Assembly: GCA_022885665.1 (NCBI GenBank) | Contig: JAGQDJ010000037.1 | Location: 62,001 to 126,000 of the forward strand | Direction of reading: 5' to 3' | DNA length: 64,000 bases | From: Triops longicaudatus | Taxonomy: Eukaryota; Arthropoda; Branchiopoda; Notostraca; Triopsidae | Shown here: positions 60,056 through 64,000 of the stretch, in pieces | Layout: each line of letters opens with the position of its first letter | Numbering within the stretch: position 1 is the stretch's first letter | Notes under the pieces: generated by a model | Database searches by the model: none | What the model was told of the DNA's origin: nothing | Seen by the model: the letters and a program-made list of their open reading frames with translations, nothing else | Position numbers and translations under genes: made by a program

Positions 60056-63000
60056 TTACGAGCTCTTGCATTTAGACAAATTAAGTTGCATTAAAAGTGC
60101 TGAGTCAGGAATTCAGGTAACAGTGAAATCTGAGCGACCTCGGTCTCAACCCAGTACCAAAATGGGAGTGAGTAAAAAAAGGTCTCACTGTGGGAGGAGC
60201 AAGAATTTCATTATTGGCAACAAAGAATTTTCTCTTTTGCGGGGTTATATTTTCGGGGAGTTTCCATGTCGGGAAATTTTGCAATGTATTAGTAATATTT
60301 TTTTCCCTTTTTTTGGTAGTCTTCCTGCTTTCAGTATTGGCTTTATGCCATTTTAATAAAAAATGATCAGAAGACTTCCCAGGGCGTCTTACCCACTATA
60401 GCGCCCAGAAGGACGAAAGGATATGGTATGACCGAAAAAGCTTTTGCATAATACGCTTATGACAAGTTATGACACAGCGACTGGCCCCCAACAAAGAGAT
60501 CGGAAAAGCTCCTGGAAAATTGACCTTTGTTGACTCTGTCCCTGGGTCCGATTTTCTTTTACATTAATAATGCAGTGAAGTTCAATTTTCTCGTTTTTTC
60601 CCCGCTCTTTCTGTGCGTAGGAAGGAACTAGCTAGGCTACGGAAAAAAAAATCGAGACACAAGGCAAAGGTTCTTGCTGCAATGTGTGTGAGCCGGGCTA
60701 AGATCAAATATTAGAAATTGAAATGCAAAGAAGTAAGCGGGGTGCCTGGCTACGTGAATTGGGACGAGAACGACCGAAAGAGAGCAAATATAACAGTCTG
60801 TATTTCTTATGCTCAGCTGCGCATCATCCACGATCTTCGTCCTACCTGCTTTACGTATTCAGATATCTCATCTGGCTAAAAGCTTCCGGAAAACGAAGAC
60901 TCCTACTTGTCTTTTAGCTTTCAACTGTGCCACGCTGTTATAAAGAACAATTTTAGGAACATATGCCTCTTCGTCTCGGTTTGAAAGCCTACCCATACCA
61001 AAATGAATGCCCTAAAATAGCATTTTATGATAAGGTTCCTCTCTGCTTTCCATGCACTGTGTTAACTCATGAATTTTGGCGTCCTTCAGAGTAACGGCAA
61101 AATCTCGCGTTAAATGAAAACCCCTAAAATAATACAAATGACAAGTTACTTAAAAAGGACAAATTTGCTGTGAATATAGCATTCAGCAGAGTTTGGTTTC
61201 AAGTTGGATTTGAAACACGATTTAGTTGAGAGAAGGCATTAAGAAGATAGAAGGTAAAGTTACAGAGCAAGGGATTTTGTAATACAATTATCACCGAGTT
61301 TCTAGTGGTGCTTATCAACTCAAGCCGCGTAGCAAAGCCTTTGTATTACTAGTCGGACTTGAGTCGCACGAGTTTTAAGGGAAAATAGAGGGTCTGATCT
61401 TCTCAATCAGAGGGGGAAAGAGAGGAAAAGAGGTTAGTCAAAGCTGCCGTCCAGCATACAATGTTAAATAACCTTCGTAATACCGTAACAAATTTCTATA
61501 CATCTGATTCAGCACCAAAGACCATCTGGCTCTTTGACAACCTCCTCCTCCTCCTCCCGTAATTCGAAAACTTTTGCCGGATATTTTTTGCAGACAAGGA
61601 AGTTAAAGGTTCTTTTGGGTAGCTGAGTGTCGGGCAAAACTTGAACGCGAGAATGTGAACTTAACTTGCACGGGGTATCTGGGAGCAGTGTGTGAATCAT
61701 CGGTAGTTACGTCACAGACGAGGCTGGAAAGGGAAAATCACGGTAAAAAGGGAAATAGGTCGACGTTAAGCGAAGAAACGGCGTGGGTACCAATTGTTCG
61801 CTTTAACGGATATATGTCAAAACACAGAATATACTCTGCGATGTCAAACTTCGGTGTTTTCAACAAGAAAATTTTGAGGTAGGAGAAAAAGGTCCGAAAA
61901 ACGAAGTTTTTTTCTTATTTTTTTCCCCATTTTTTTTTTTTTGCAAATTTTGCTGCTATTCCAAGGATATCAATGTTGTAGAATAGGAAAAAGCCAAGCA
62001 TCGAGAAATTGATTCTGAAGCCGCACATTTTTTAAACTTATTTATTTTTGACAGCCAGTGCAATACTCCAGACTAAAGAAGTAAGAACCGATCGCCCGAG
62101 GACTTGCTCAAGGTATACATTTCACTCGAGTGCTCTGAAAGATTTTGCTATTTTACCCCGTTTTCAATAAAAGTTTGAAGAATAGGCACGTACGAAAGAT
62201 TAAGCACAGCCGAACTCGGATTACACAGCTTAACCCTTCGCAAACAACCAATATTTCACCTACAAAGAAAGTTTCTTAACAAAATAATTTTAACAAATAT
62301 GGCAAAATAGCAAGTGTAATAAATCTACTTAGCTTACTGTCGTTTAGTTTACTATCCTGTTTTACGTTAAATCCAAAATAATGCTTTTAATCTATTTCAA
62401 GAAGAGACAAAAGTGAAGGTAAACTAGAATTGCTACATTTTAAAAAGATTTTTTACTCGAAAATTTTCTATTGATTTCCGAAAGAAACGACGCAATATGG
62501 ACCCTATTACAACTGAAAGGGAGCAATAAAATAGCCTAAAAGGATAAAGTGGATAAAACGGATAAAATGGACACCCACGGTGAGAAGTATAAAGCAGATG
62601 GCTAAATAAACAGTGCGCTACTGTGTAAACTCCATAAAGACTTTAGGATACGGCCAGACAAGAGCAAACAGTTTATCGCAGAGCAATAAATGGTCGTAGT
62701 AACGTCCGCTTAAATAACACAAAAAGACGCTAAGGACCTAATCTAAAATACTTCTGGATATTTGTTCACGCCCAATTTCCTTATTTTTCAAGTCAGCACG
62801 CCCTGCGTTAGCTTCCTTGTATGTATGAACTGCAACAGATGCGGAAACCCCGTATTTGCAGTGCCAGCAGGCACTGGACCTTCTTTTTTGTCCTTTTTCG
62901 AGTTCATTTGCCGAACCCAAAGAAGCTGAGAGAGAGAGAAAGGGCCAAAGCTTAGTCCTGGGACACCGGAGGACACGTTTCATATGATGCCAGAAGACGA

Positions 63001-64000
63001 TAACCATTGGAAGATAAAAATGAACGCTTTTAGACAACCTGATGTTAAAAATGCTCAATTTTCATCCTTCCACTGTCTTTTGCCTAGCTCTCGTGCAAGC
63101 GTGCAAGTTTTGTGCCTACCGTGCGCTTTTCTGTGCCTAGAATCCGTAAGCAGACACTGGAGTAAGTTGCCTTACTTTTTTTGGTTCCCTTTTTCACTTT
63201 CGTGTCAAAGTAATTTTAGAAAGCAAGTTCGTGTGATCTTCTTAAGTAGGTGATAAGTCTCGTCTTTCATTTCGAGCTCCCTTTATGACAGGGTTCCTTG
63301 TCGGCCATTTCCACTTTTACTTTTCTAATTCTTTGTGTGCTGGGTGGCCTCCCTTGACAAACAATTGCTCTGTAGAGTACGTAACAATACTGTGTGCCAT
63401 AAAAGAGTGCCAAACTTAATTGCTAACGCACTCCAATGACGTTATACCACTTTCTGCCCTTTTCAACGCCTCAACGAGCGCTCCTTGGCAGTAACTCGCG
63501 GCCTTTAGAAGCCTTACTTTTGTTAAGTGAAGCGTGTTTACCCTGTCATTGCGTTTTCTTCCTCCTCGTACGGAATGATTAAATCTCCCTGTTGTTGTTA
63601 GCAGTTCCCTCATTTTCAACAATTTCACACTCTCTCATGTTGTATCCTTCATTGTAGCTTAAGGCAGCTTTTAGATGACTCTTTGCTACAACGATATTTA
63701 AAAATAAATGAGCACTATTTGGTCTGCGCTTCACCTCAGTTGACGATTTACTGACTAAACACTGGAACGCGAACCGCAAGCAGGTGGACGGGAACCCGCG
63801 AATAGCGCGTCTGTTGGCCTTTTAGCTCCAAAACTGGCTTGCGTTTTTAACATCTTGACGTCTGTTCTATGAAATGGTTCCTAGCATGCAAGTTTTAGGA
63901 GCTGTCACCGTCACCGTGGTGCAAGACTGTATAACGAGGTTGGGCTTTGTTCGGGTTTCGCGATATTCGAACTGTGCTTCCTGGAGCCTATTGCTACCGA
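60056..64000. other. Right-edge block without recognisable genes
   Basis: Short ORFs on both strands (such as 62738-63058 minus, 106 aa) lack a coding look, splice partners or known motifs. No RNA gene, SINE head or terminal inverted repeat was found. Confidence 0.45.

Noticed and set aside
59961..60356. 131-aa ORF overlapping the second 88-bp repeat
   Set aside because: The matching repeat copy is not open in the same frame over its length and the product looks random.
63642..63650. GTATCCTTC as a U12-type intron donor
   Set aside because: It has no coding context, and I could not identify a matching branch site and acceptor serving a gene, although ZMAT5 implies a minor spliceosome.
1..64000. 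CRISPR arrays, rRNA genes or viral and retroelement polyproteins
   Set aside because: No regularly spaced repeats, rRNA-like blocks or reverse transcriptase, integrase or capsid motifs were seen.

Overview
The window reads as nuclear DNA of an invertebrate animal. Most coding sequence is broken by short GT-AG introns, many of 49-75 bp, the AT content is high, and the recognisable proteins are animal housekeeping genes. I could not place the phylum. Exon joins below were worked out by hand from phase, splice sites and family similarity; no alignment or RNA data was available.

Layout. Positions 1-3.2 kb hold a minus-strand gene for a secreted PAN/apple-like, Thr/Pro-repeat protein, with its upstream flank duplicated at the left edge of the window. 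A 22-exon DOP1 (Dopey) gene fills 3.7-14.0 kb on the plus strand, followed by a tRNA-derived SINE-like block and a doubtful ORF cluster (14.8-16.0 kb). A three-exon gene of unknown function (minus, 16.6-17.5 kb) and an RNF141-like RING gene (plus, 19.3-20.6 kb) diverge from a 1.8 kb spacer. From 20.7 to 41.6 kb the genes are tightly packed: NDUFA9 (minus), DPH3 and a POLR3G-type RNA polymerase III subunit (plus, 17 bp apart), NOSIP and POLD1 (minus), SLX4 and a COX6C-like small membrane protein (minus), an acidic single-pass membrane protein (minus), NUDCD2 (minus) and ZMAT5 (plus).

From 41.6 to 64 kb there is no recognisable multi-exon gene. This part holds homopolymer tracts, one with an N, degenerate AT-rich repeats, a dispersed 88 bp repeat, and one short intronless ORF that looks like a secreted peptide precursor (58,897-59,061).

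Functional themes: genome maintenance (POLD1, SLX4), RNA work (POLR3G type, ZMAT5 of the U11/U12 snRNP), mitochondrial respiration (NDUFA9, COX6C-like), diphthamide synthesis (DPH3), ubiquitin-linked or U-box/RING proteins (RNF141, NOSIP) and trafficking (DOP1). These are neighbours rather than a pathway. The most notable architecture is the close packing, with possible shared transcripts: DPH3/POLR3G type, COX6C-like/SLX4 and POLD1/NOSIP.
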